A stretch of 32,485 nt of DNA, taken from positions 1 to 32,485 of the IMG/VR virus record IMGVR_UViG_3300012964_000036, one strand, 5' to 3'. The stretch's first letter is position 1. The number at the start of each line of letters is the position of its first letter. Position numbers and translations under genes: made by a program. Source of the stretch: a virus. Below the pieces are notes generated by a model. That model ran no database searches. It was not told where the DNA came from and was given only the letters and a program-made list of their open reading frames with translations. This document shows, one piece after another, positions 7,533 through 12,498 of the stretch.

Positions 7533-7611
7533 AAAAAAGGGCCACTCAATGAAGAGCGGCCCAAGTCTAGGGAGGAAACGCCCAAGGAGGGCAACGGTAT
7601 CGCTACCGCAT
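7531..7611 (-). ncRNA. Small RNA candidate, suhB/MmgR (alpha-r8)-like, with intrinsic terminator
   Basis: Read on the minus strand, this intergenic stretch has a promoter (7618-7646), a predicted start near 7611, and three structured parts. They are a 5' hairpin around GGTAGCGATACC, a small hairpin GCCC-UCCUU-GGGC, and, after a single-stranded linker holding UUUCCUCCCUAGACUU, a terminator hairpin (7539-7562, GGGCC/GGCCC and GCUC-type stem) followed by eight U residues (7538-7531). Two anti-Shine-Dalgarno-like CCUCC motifs are exposed, one in the loop and one in the linker. The length of about 81 nt and this layout match the alphaproteobacterial suhB/MmgR family as I remember it; the family name is from memory and not checked. 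Confidence 0.65.
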
Positions 7612-7617
7612 AACGCG

Positions 7618-7646
7618 GTTGTAGGCCGGCGCGCATGAACTCGCAA
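7618..7646 (-). promoter_or_regulatory. Promoter of the minus-strand small RNA
   Basis: On the minus strand TTGCGA (7646-7641) is followed by a 17-base spacer and TACAAC (7623-7618). This resembles the housekeeping promoter of alphaproteobacteria (CTTGAC, 17 bases, CTATAT-like). The predicted start lies about seven bases downstream, giving an RNA of about 81 nt that ends in the U-run at 7531. The -35 box overlaps the ribosome-binding site of the oppositely oriented gene at 7654. Confidence 0.5.
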
Positions 7647-7653
7647 GGAGAGA

Positions 7654-7800
7654 ATGATGAACTCAGGAATCGCGTTGCTTCTTCTCGTCGCCCTCGTCGT
7701 CTACGGTGCCGTCTCCGAGGCACGGCGGCGCGGTCGGATGACGCCGGCGGAACGCACGGCCGAGGACGAAGAGGTCCGGAAAGAAATGCTGATCTGGTGA
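7654..7800 (+). CDS. 48-residue single-span membrane protein
   Basis: ATG 7654 (a second ATG follows at once) is preceded by AAGGAGAG at 7645-7652. The peptide has a short N-terminus, a hydrophobic span at residues 5-20 (GIALLLLVALVVYGAV) and a charged cytoplasm-type tail (EARRRGR, then AERTAEDEEVRKEM). It is a small one-pass membrane protein of unknown function. The next gene begins 20 bases after its stop with its own good ribosome-binding site. Confidence 0.55.
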   Translation: MMNSGIALLLLVALVVYGAVSEARRRGRMTPAERTAEDEEVRKEMLIW

Positions 7801-7820
7801 CCAACCCGAAGGAGGAGACG

Positions 7821-8024
7821 ATGCCGGAAAAACTTACGCCGCAGACACTCGTCATCATGGCGGTGGCCGTCCTCTCGACGGTTCTTCCGCCGAAGCAAGC
7901 CACGAGGCCGGTCGACCGCCCGGCGATCGCGAAGAGAGCTCCCTGCGAACCGCCGAAGAGATGGGTCGAGGTCCGCCCACTCGCGGACGACGCCGGCGAG
8001 CCGTCGCCGCTGGTCTGCAAATGA
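7821..8024 (+). CDS. Small membrane-anchored protein of unknown function
   Basis: The 67-residue protein starts at ATG 7821, preceded by GGAGGAG (7811-7817); longer upstream starts in this frame would run through the 48-residue gene in another frame. Residues 7-23 (PQTLVIMAVAVLSTVLP) form one hydrophobic segment, which may be an anchor or a signal peptide. The remainder is proline- and charge-rich, with two cysteines. The stop overlaps the next ATG (ATGA). No family is recognised. Confidence 0.55.
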   Translation: MPEKLTPQTLVIMAVAVLSTVLPPKQATRPVDRPAIAKRAPCEPPKRWVEVRPLADDAGEPSPLVCK

Positions 8025-8284
8025 TAAAGCCGGACGCCGACCCGATGCTCGTCGACTGCATCTCATCTCACGATGCCTGCACCTGGACAAAGCGGGCCTA
8101 CGCTAAACCGTGGCCCGAAGCCGTGACCAAGATGCGAGAACTCGAGGCGAGGGGTCTTCTCCGGTTCGTGAGCCTACATCGAGAGCAAGGAACCGGCGCT
8201 ATGATTCGGCGGTCGACCATAACCGAGCGCGGTCTCGCCGAAATAGGAGCCAGCCGGGTTCTCGGGCTGGCTCCTTCTGTCTAA
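8021..8284 (+). CDS. Small winged-helix-like protein ending in the terminator
   Basis: The 87-residue protein starts at ATG 8021, coupled to the upstream stop. The sequence suggests a winged helix: helices around WPEAVTKMRELEARGLL, then a beta wing (RFVSLHREQGTG, RRSTITERGLAEIG). The last dozen codons run through the hairpin at 8246-8274, so the C-terminus (ASRVLGLAPSV) is encoded by terminator DNA. It is the last gene of the rightward module; the leftward small gene begins at the next bases on the other strand. A regulator role is possible but unproven. Confidence 0.55.
   Translation: MIKPDADPMLVDCISSHDACTWTKRAYAKPWPEAVTKMRELEARGLLRFVSLHREQGTGAMIRRSTITERGLAEIGASRVLGLAPSV
8246..8274. terminator. 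Bidirectional terminator between converging transcripts
   Basis: A perfect 10-bp stem, GGAGCCAGCC pairing with GGCTGGCTCC around a nine-base loop, lies at the meeting point of the rightward early genes and the leftward late genes. On the plus strand it is followed by TTCTGTCT, on the minus strand by TATTT, so both tails are only moderately U-rich. Its position argues for termination in both directions. Confidence 0.7.
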
Positions 8285-8394
8285 AGGTCGGGGCGCGCCG
8301 CCGGCGGCGGGTCGTCCGGAAGCTGCGGCGCCATCAGGAGCGCCAGGACGAAGACCACCGCGCCAATCAAAAGAAGCCAGCCCTTCGGGGTCAT
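8281..8394 (-). CDS. 37-residue single-span membrane peptide
   Basis: The ATG at 8394-8392 overlaps the TGA of the upstream peptidase gene (ATGA), and the reading frame closes with TAG at 8281. The peptide has a hydrophobic span (WLLLIGAVVFVLALLMAP) after four N-terminal residues, then a proline-rich acidic tail (QLPDDPPPAARPDL). It is the last gene of the late leftward transcript and is followed at once by the terminator hairpin. Its place in the lysis region suggests a lysis accessory (for example a small holin-like or spanin-like peptide), but no family is recognised. Confidence 0.5.
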   Translation of the reverse strand: MTPKGWLLLIGAVVFVLALLMAPQLPDDPPPAARPDL

Positions 8395-9170
8395 CGTCGA
8401 CTCGCCGCGACGCGCGCTCGGACCTCGCGGTGGGCGACGCGGCCGCGGGCGTGGTGGCTGGCGACCTTCCTACCGTGCCGACGCGCGGCGAGCAGGCCGG
8501 AGCTCCCGCGAGCCTCGCAGACCGACCCCGAGGCGATGGCCTGGACGTGGCCGTAGTCCGGCCGCCGACACCAGACGCCGCCCTCGAACAGGCCGTGCCT
8601 CGAGGCGATGGCCGCCATCTCGACCGGGCCCGGAAGGTTGCAGTTCCTCGCCCCGCTGACGTGACCCCGATGATCCTGGCAAACGTCGAGCGCCGAGCCG
8701 CAGGGGTGCTGGCTCCCGACCGAGCACCGGCCCCGGCGGTAGCCGCCCATATAGTAGACCGCCGCGCCCCGCGCCTCGAGGTCGTCGACGTAGGCCTGGA
8801 ACACGCCCGACCACCGGGGGGAGACGCGGGCGGTCGCGCCGGTCTTCCCCGAGCGGACGACGCCGGAACCGGCCTCGACCGCCGGAGCCGCGACGGCGGC
8901 CGTCGACTTCGTTTCGGGGGCGGCGCGGCCGGGCGGGGGCGGGCGGACGCTGCGGCGTTCGACTTGACGGGCCTTCCGGAGCGCCGGCGGCGGGGAGGCC
9001 TCTCTACGGGCTCGGGAGACGGTTTGGACGGGGCAGACCCGGTCGCCGCAAAAGGCGGTCACCGTGGAACCGGGCGGGCCTCTGTCGAGGGTCTTCGCCT
9101 CCGAAGGGGCGGCAAGCGCCGATAGGGTGAACAGGGCCAGCGCGAGGCCGGCGGTGCGCGTCATTTTCAT
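8391..9170 (-). CDS. Secreted M15-type (VanY-like) peptidase
   Basis: The 259-residue protein starts at ATG 9170 with AAGGAGG on the minus strand about 10 bases upstream (9187-9181). Residues 1-25 are a Sec signal peptide (MKMTRTAGLALALF then LSALAAPSEA). A low-complexity Pro/Arg linker follows to about 115. The catalytic part (115-215) contains SQHPCGSALD at 153-162, an exact match to the zinc-ligand motif SxHxxGxAxD of M15 peptidases (ligands His155 and Asp162), and a third ligand candidate His208 in DYGHV. Several cysteines suggest disulfides, fitting periplasmic location. The C-terminal 40 residues are basic. The family cleaves peptidoglycan peptides, so it probably helps lysis alongside the cytoplasmic endolysin. 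Confidence 0.7.
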   Translation of the reverse strand: MKMTRTAGLALALFTLSALAAPSEAKTLDRGPPGSTVTAFCGDRVCPVQTVSRARREASPPPALRKARQVERRSVRPPPPGRAAPETKSTAAVAAPAVEAGSGVVRSGKTGATARVSPRWSGVFQAYVDDLEARGAAVYYMGGYRRGRCSVGSQHPCGSALDVCQDHRGHVSGARNCNLPGPVEMAAIASRHGLFEGGVWCRRPDYGHVQAIASGSVCEARGSSGLLAARRHGRKVASHHARGRVAHREVRARVAASRR

Positions 9171-9240
9171 GGCGTGAGCCCCTCCTTACAGGGCGAGTTC
9201 TCGGTGGGTCGCTTGCCCCGCCCCTCCTCCGGCGGAATGA

Positions 9241-9257
9241 GCCCGGACCGTCCGGGC
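9241..9257. promoter_or_regulatory. Perfect short inverted repeat between divergent genes
   Basis: GCCCGGA-CCG-TCCGGGC is a seven-base perfect inverted repeat around three bases, lying in the leader of the leftward peptidase gene and upstream of the rightward DUF3309 promoter. It has no U-run on either side, so it is more like an operator or an mRNA hairpin than a terminator. The rest of the gene-free stretch 9171-9379 holds the peptidase ribosome-binding site and the EcfG-like promoter. Confidence 0.3.
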
Positions 9258-9311
9258 GAGGCGCGACCATAGCTGACTCGGCTCGAGCTCGCCATCTGGC
9301 GGCGCACCATC

Positions 9312-9337
9312 GGAACTTCGCCCGGCACGCGTGCGTT
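9312..9337 (+). promoter_or_regulatory. EcfG-type general-stress promoter of the DUF3309 gene
   Basis: GGAAC at 9312-9316 is followed by 17 bases and CGTT at 9334-9337. This matches the promoter consensus of EcfG, the alphaproteobacterial general-stress sigma factor (GGAAC, 16-17 bases, CGTT). It faces the DUF3309 gene and would give a leader of roughly 35 bases before ATG 9380. Recognition by a host EcfG is inferred from the consensus only. Confidence 0.6.
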
Positions 9338-9379
9338 GCCAGCACGGCGACGCGCTCGTCGCCTCGGGGAGAGACGTCG

Positions 9380-9562
9380 ATGTCACTTTCAATGATCGTT
9401 CTAATTGTTCTGCTGGTCGTCTTGCTCGGCGCCGTCGGCCCGGCCGTCGCCCCGCACCGAACTCCGTGGACCTACGGTTATGGCTTCGGCCACGGCGGTA
9501 TCAGCGCGGTCGGCGTCGTAATCGTAGTCGTCGTCGCGATGCTTCTTCTAGGCCGGCTTTAG
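9380..9562 (+). CDS. DUF3309-family small membrane protein (moron candidate)
   Basis: The 60-residue protein starts at ATG 9380, preceded by GGGGAGAG (9366-9373). It has two hydrophobic segments (MIVLIVLLVVLLGAVG and VGVVIVVVVAMLLL) joined by a Tyr/Gly-rich turn (WTYGYGFGHGG), and it ends in LLLGRL. This is the layout of DUF3309 proteins, which are found in alphaproteobacteria and some of their phages and whose function is unknown. It is the only rightward gene inside the leftward late region and has its own promoter, so it behaves like a moron, perhaps expressed from a prophage or during host stress. Its stop overlaps the stop of the facing gene by four bases. Confidence 0.8.
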   Translation: MSLSMIVLIVLLVVLLGAVGPAVAPHRTPWTYGYGFGHGGISAVGVVIVVVVAMLLLGRL

Positions 9563-9924
9563 TCGCCGGTTACGCCGCCGTCATAGCCGAGCGGGCGAAC
9601 CCATCCTCGAGCTTCGACTTCCTTCTTCCGCTGGCGCAGCGCGACGATTCTCATCGTGATGATGAGGTCAATCGCGATGTTGATCGCGACGTTCGGCGAC
9701 CATGGTGCCCATCCCTTGACGTGCGCGAAGTCGAGCGACCAGAGGAAGGCGAGGGCGAGCGCCGGGTACATGACCTTGCGGCCGTACCGGACGATTATGC
9801 AGTCGCGGTTTGAGTCGTGGTCGAGCCACGTCGCCTGCGACGCGTAAATCGAGACGACCATTCCGTAGAGCGCGGCGAGAACGTGCACCGCCGTCAGGTC
9901 AAATTTGTCGACGTACTCAAGCAT
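9559..9924 (-). CDS. Membrane protein with two to three spans, lysis-region
   Basis: The 121-residue protein starts at ATG 9924, overlapping the upstream gene by eight bases. Hydrophobic segments occur at about residues 11-29 (AVHVLAALYGMVVSIYAS), 51-66 (VMYPALALAFLWSL) and 77-92 (NVAINIAIDLIITMRI), followed by a basic tail. It sits among holin-like and membrane genes. No family is recognised; a holin or antiholin role is possible from position and topology only. Confidence 0.6.
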   Translation of the reverse strand: MLEYVDKFDLTAVHVLAALYGMVVSIYASQATWLDHDSNRDCIIVRYGRKVMYPALALAFLWSLDFAHVKGWAPWSPNVAINIAIDLIITMRIVALRQRKKEVEARGWVRPLGYDGGVTGD

Positions 9925-10216
9925 CGGGCTTTCCTCCGGTGGCGGCCGTCGGGCTGTAGCGTTTGATCGCGTCCATGATCTTCTGGCAGATGACCATCGC
10001 GCCGAGGCCTAGGATGAACGTCGTCGCCCCCTGTCCCGTTCCGATGAGTTTCCCGGCGGGTTCCCCGAGATAGTTCGCGGTGAGCGCACCGGCGACGACC
10101 GAGCTCACCAAGGCGAGCGGGCCGACCTTCTGCATGACGATGGAACTCACGATGCCGCCCGAGGCACCGCCGACCAAATCCGAGACGCGAAGGCCGAAGT
10201 CAGAAAGAGCGCCCAT
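9917..10216 (-). CDS. Small hydrophobic protein, holin-like candidate
   Basis: The 99-residue protein is read from ATG 10216, preceded by a G-rich ribosome-binding site; a TTG further upstream (10234) would place that site inside the gene. Hydrophobic, glycine/alanine-rich segments (GGASGGIVSSIVMQKVG, LALVSSVVAGALTANYLG, TTFILGLGAMVICQKIM) give two or three spans with a short charged C-terminus. Size and topology fit a phage holin. The neighbouring 190-residue LLH-like protein is a competing holin candidate, so the two may form a holin/antiholin pair. Confidence 0.55.
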   Translation of the reverse strand: MGALSDFGLRVSDLVGGASGGIVSSIVMQKVGPLALVSSVVAGALTANYLGEPAGKLIGTGQGATTFILGLGAMVICQKIMDAIKRYSPTAATGGKPDA

Positions 10217-10257
10217 CTTTAACTTACCCCCCAAAGGTTAACCGACCCCGAAGACGG

Positions 10258-10626
10258 TCAGCCCAGGTTCTCGCTGGCGCGCGCCCACCACCGTTCGGTC
10301 TCGTCGTGAGTCCATCCCGGAGGATCTACTCCGGCGATGTGCGCCGAGGCGGCCGCGAGCTCGCGGTCGGTGACCGGCGACGCGTCGCCGCGAACCTTCT
10401 TGAGTTGGCCGATGAAGTCCGAGAGCGTCTTGAAAAGCTCTGGCGCGGCGGCCTTCGCCGCGGCGAACGCCGCCGGCCCCTCGACGACCGCCTGTCGAAG
10501 AATCGGGATGGCGGCCTCGCCGTAGGGCTCGAGCTTCTGGATGATGGCGAGGACCGGAGCCGCGCCCGGGAAGGCGATGGACGCCGCCCCGAGCGCGAAG
10601 TTGATCAGCGTGCCGGCGGCGCTCAC
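10258..10626 (-). CDS. Lysis-region protein of unknown function
   Basis: The 122-residue protein is read from GTG 10626, two bases after the stop of the lipoprotein gene. The first 30 residues are hydrophobic (TLINFALGAASIAFPGAAPVL) and could be a membrane segment or signal anchor. The middle is alanine-rich and helical; the C-terminus contains DREL.AASAHIAGVDPPGW and ends in a Trp-rich segment (DETERWWARA). No family is recognised. It lies between a lipoprotein and holin-like genes, which suggests an envelope role. Confidence 0.6.
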   Translation of the reverse strand: MSAAGTLINFALGAASIAFPGAAPVLAIIQKLEPYGEAAIPILRQAVVEGPAAFAAAKAAAPELFKTLSDFIGQLKKVRGDASPVTDRELAAASAHIAGVDPPGWTHDETERWWARASENLG

Positions 10627-10628
10627 GG

Positions 10629-11000
10629 CTAACCGCCCGCCTTGACTTGATCGTAACCGGACTGAGCCGACGAGACGGCCTTCGCGACGGCGGCGGCCGT
10701 CGACGCGATGTCGGTCGGGACCTGGGAGCAGTAGCCGTTGATCGCCCCGTTGGCGGCGCCGAAGTATTGCTGCGCCTTGCCGCTGTTCGGGACGAAGGGC
10801 GCGATGAGCATCGCGTACTTCTGCAGGTCGGCGCATTTGGCGGCGACGGTCGGCGCGACGGCGGCGATGCTGCCGTTCACGGCGGCGACGTTCGTGTTGA
10901 AGTTGTCGGTCGCGGTCTTGATCTTCTCGACCGACGAAGACGAGCAAGCCGCCAGGGCGAGACCGGCGGCGGCGACGAGAACGAAGCGAAAATGTTTCAC
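10629..11000 (-). CDS. Small lipoprotein in the lysis region
   Basis: The 123-residue protein is read from GTG 11000, for which AGGAAGG (11017-11011) has a ten-base spacing; a TTG at 11009 lies too close to that site. Residues 1-19 form a lipoprotein signal peptide with lipobox LAAC, so Cys19 would be lipidated. The mature part is alanine-rich and helical with two cysteines. An outer-membrane lipoprotein in a lysis region could be an o-spanin or Rz1-like part, but it lacks the usual proline-rich character. The chosen start codon lies inside a parS-like palindrome (10993-11008), so a bound ParB could affect expression. Confidence 0.7.
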   Translation of the reverse strand: MKHFRFVLVAAAGLALAACSSSSVEKIKTATDNFNTNVAAVNGSIAAVAPTVAAKCADLQKYAMLIAPFVPNSGKAQQYFGAANGAINGYCSQVPTDIASTAAAVAKAVSSAQSGYDQVKAGG

Positions 11001-11008
11001 GTGAAGCA
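10993..11008. promoter_or_regulatory. parS: parS-like ParB binding site (15 of 16 bases)
   Basis: TGTTTCACGTGAAGCA differs at one position from the bacterial chromosomal parS consensus TGTTTCACGTGAAACA. It covers the GTG start codon and the first codons of the lipoprotein gene, with its other half in non-coding DNA. The same phage encodes a ParB-like protein (2871-4613); host ParB could bind it too. Confidence 0.6.
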
Positions 11009-11034
11009 ATCCTTCCTGGGTTTCGGACGGGGGG

Positions 11035-11607
11035 CTAGGCGGTGGTCGCGGGAGCGGTGACGTCGGTTGGCGTCACGGCGGGGTGCGTGGGGATGGTCGG
11101 GTCGACGAGCGCGGTCTCGATCCGGGCGTTGATCGCCTGGACGGCCTCGCCGCTCTTCGGGTCGAGGCCCATCGACTTGATGAGGTCGGCGCCGTGCGCC
11201 TGAACGTATTCGACGGTCTTCGCGGCGACCGCGTTCTTGACCTCGATTGGCGCCTTGCCCTCGAGGCTCTTCGAGGCCTGGGCGACCGCGAGGTTGAGGC
11301 CGTTCACGACGAGCTTGTTCAGCTGCTCCTTCTGCGCGTCGGAGACCTTGATGCCGGCGAGCTTGAGCAGCTTGACGACGAGGAGCGTGAGCGCGAGGCC
11401 TATGGAAACGCCGAAGGCCGCGTAGACCCATTGGATGACGTTGCTCGCGGCGGTCCCGCCGGAGACGGTGACCTCGTAGGCGGGAACGGCGGCGCCGCCG
11501 ATGCCCATTGGCGGAATGACCGGTACGGGCGCGGCCGTCTGCGCGATCGCCGCGCCGGCGACGAGCGCGAGGCCGGCGGCGACGAGAAAGATTTTGGTGA
11601 ATCGCAT
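11035..11607 (-). CDS. Putative LLH-type holin with signal peptide
   Basis: The 190-residue protein starts at ATG 11607, preceded by GGGGAGA on the minus strand; a longer frame extends upstream but without a good site. Residues 1-22 look like a signal peptide (MRFTKIFLVAAGLALVAGAA, then IAQ). A strong membrane span lies at 58-83 (VIQWVYAAFGVSIGLALTLL). Beyond it is a soluble helical domain (SDAQKEQLNKLVVNGLNLAV, then EVKNAVAAKTVEYVQAHGAD), which resembles holins of superfamily 6 (Holin_LLH). The endolysin gene is just upstream, the usual neighbour. The combination of signal peptide and span is atypical for a holin, so a secreted membrane protein of another kind is possible. Confidence 0.6.
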   Translation of the reverse strand: MRFTKIFLVAAGLALVAGAAIAQTAAPVPVIPPMGIGGAAVPAYEVTVSGGTAASNVIQWVYAAFGVSIGLALTLLVVKLLKLAGIKVSDAQKEQLNKLVVNGLNLAVAQASKSLEGKAPIEVKNAVAAKTVEYVQAHGADLIKSMGLDPKSGEAVQAINARIETALVDPTIPTHPAVTPTDVTAPATTA

Positions 11608-11620
11608 GGTGTTCTCCCCT

Positions 11621-11642
11621 CGGTCGGTGGTTCGACCGTTTT
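11621..11642 (-). other. Leader hairpin before the LLH-like gene
   Basis: CGGTCG and CGACCG form a six-base-pair stem with a six-base loop just upstream of the ribosome-binding site of the gene at 11035-11607. On the plus strand the hairpin is followed by TTTT, but no rightward gene needs a terminator here, so a leader structure on the leftward mRNA is more likely. The rest of the gap 11608-11711 shows only a CTATAG-like box. Confidence 0.3.
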
Positions 11643-11711
11643 CGCTTCTACGACATCTCGGGGAGAAGCGCACCTATAGATTTAGGCCGCCCACATTTCG
11701 CGGTCGGTCGT

Positions 11712-12407
11712 TTAGGCCGGCTCGAGCTTCGCCCAGGTCGCGCCGCCGACGACCCCGTCGACGGTCAGGCCTTCCTTCTTCTGGAAAGCGTCGACCGCGA
11801 GCTCGGTCGCGCCGCCAAAGTCGCCGTCGACCTCGAGCGGCTTCTCGGTCAGATTGAGGTCGTTCAGGAGCTCTTGCAGGTCGCGGACCGCGCCCGACTT
11901 GTCGTCATCCTTCGAGCCCTTCCGGAGAACCGGCCGCTCGGTCTTCGCTGGAGCCTCGGCATGCGCGGCGGCGACGGCGAGGTCGAACTTCCACGGCGAC
12001 GTGTCGTCGAAAATCTTCGGCGAGCCTTTGACCGAGACGTGGCAATGATGGTCGTGAGCGTTCGATCCGGTGTAGGGACGCCACACCCAGGGCGGGTGAC
12101 CTTGGCCGGTGCCAGACGCGATCTTCTTGTTCGAGATGACGTACTTTATGCGCGGGTCTTGGCTCGCGAGCAGCGCGTTCGCGAGCTTCTCGGAGTCGAT
12201 GCCGTGCGCGGGGTCGTTCGTAAAGTCGCGCGCCGTGACGACGCCGACGCCTTTGACGACTATGTAGGGATTGTGGTCGGAGCTCGCCTCGTGCTGATGA
12301 CGAAGGTCGCCGATGGCGCCGTCGCTCGCCTTGCTTCGATTCGGCGATAGCGCGTTGATCTGCGCGAGAAGGACGTCGAGGGATTCAGCAACGCGCCAGT
12401 TCGACAT
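11712..12407 (-). CDS. Endolysin: metallopeptidase-like domain plus peptidoglycan-binding domain
   Basis: The 231-residue protein starts at ATG 12407 with GGAGG upstream. The N-terminal domain (1-130) has SSDHNPY (His45), VVTARDF (Asp61) and a late AHDHHCHVSV cluster (His118-His123). This spaced His/Asp/His arrangement is typical of a common phage endolysin family related to zinc D,D-peptidases; exact ligands are inferred. Residues 158-230 (VLRKGSK, LEVDGDFGGATELAVDAFQK, LTVDGVVGGATW) are a peptidoglycan-binding domain of the PG_binding_1 type. There is no signal peptide, so it needs a holin; the holin-like gene follows directly. Confidence 0.8.
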   Translation of the reverse strand: MSNWRVAESLDVLLAQINALSPNRSKASDGAIGDLRHQHEASSDHNPYIVVKGVGVVTARDFTNDPAHGIDSEKLANALLASQDPRIKYVISNKKIASGTGQGHPPWVWRPYTGSNAHDHHCHVSVKGSPKIFDDTSPWKFDLAVAAAHAEAPAKTERPVLRKGSKDDDKSGAVRDLQELLNDLNLTEKPLEVDGDFGGATELAVDAFQKKEGLTVDGVVGGATWAKLEPA

Positions 12408-12455
12408 GGACGGCCTCCGGGTTTTGCCTTCTTCGGCGTAGGCCCGGTTTTAGTT

Positions 12456-12489
12456 CGTCGGGAGCGACCGCGCAAGGCCGCCCCCGACG
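12456..12489 (-). terminator. Strong 14-bp hairpin after the esterase gene
   Basis: Fourteen paired positions (two of them G-U on the minus-strand RNA) close a six-base loop ten bases after the stop of the gene at 12499-13647. No U-run follows, so it is not a classical intrinsic terminator. It could protect the 3' end of the upstream message or attenuate read-through into the endolysin gene. It occupies most of the gene-free stretch 12408-12498. Confidence 0.35.
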
Positions 12490-12498
12490 GTCGTCGGC

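Noticed and set aside
7549-7638. A 29-codon rightward frame overlapping the small RNA region, ending in an ATGA
   Set aside because: No ribosome-binding site, composition unlike neighbours, and the structure and promoter on the other strand explain the DNA better.
11621-11642. Hairpin plus TTTT on the plus strand as a rightward terminator
   Set aside because: No rightward gene lies upstream; kept only as a low-confidence leader hairpin of the leftward gene.
11676-11690. CTATAG box on the minus strand as a promoter of the LLH-like gene
   Set aside because: No convincing -35 box at a proper distance; could not be supported.
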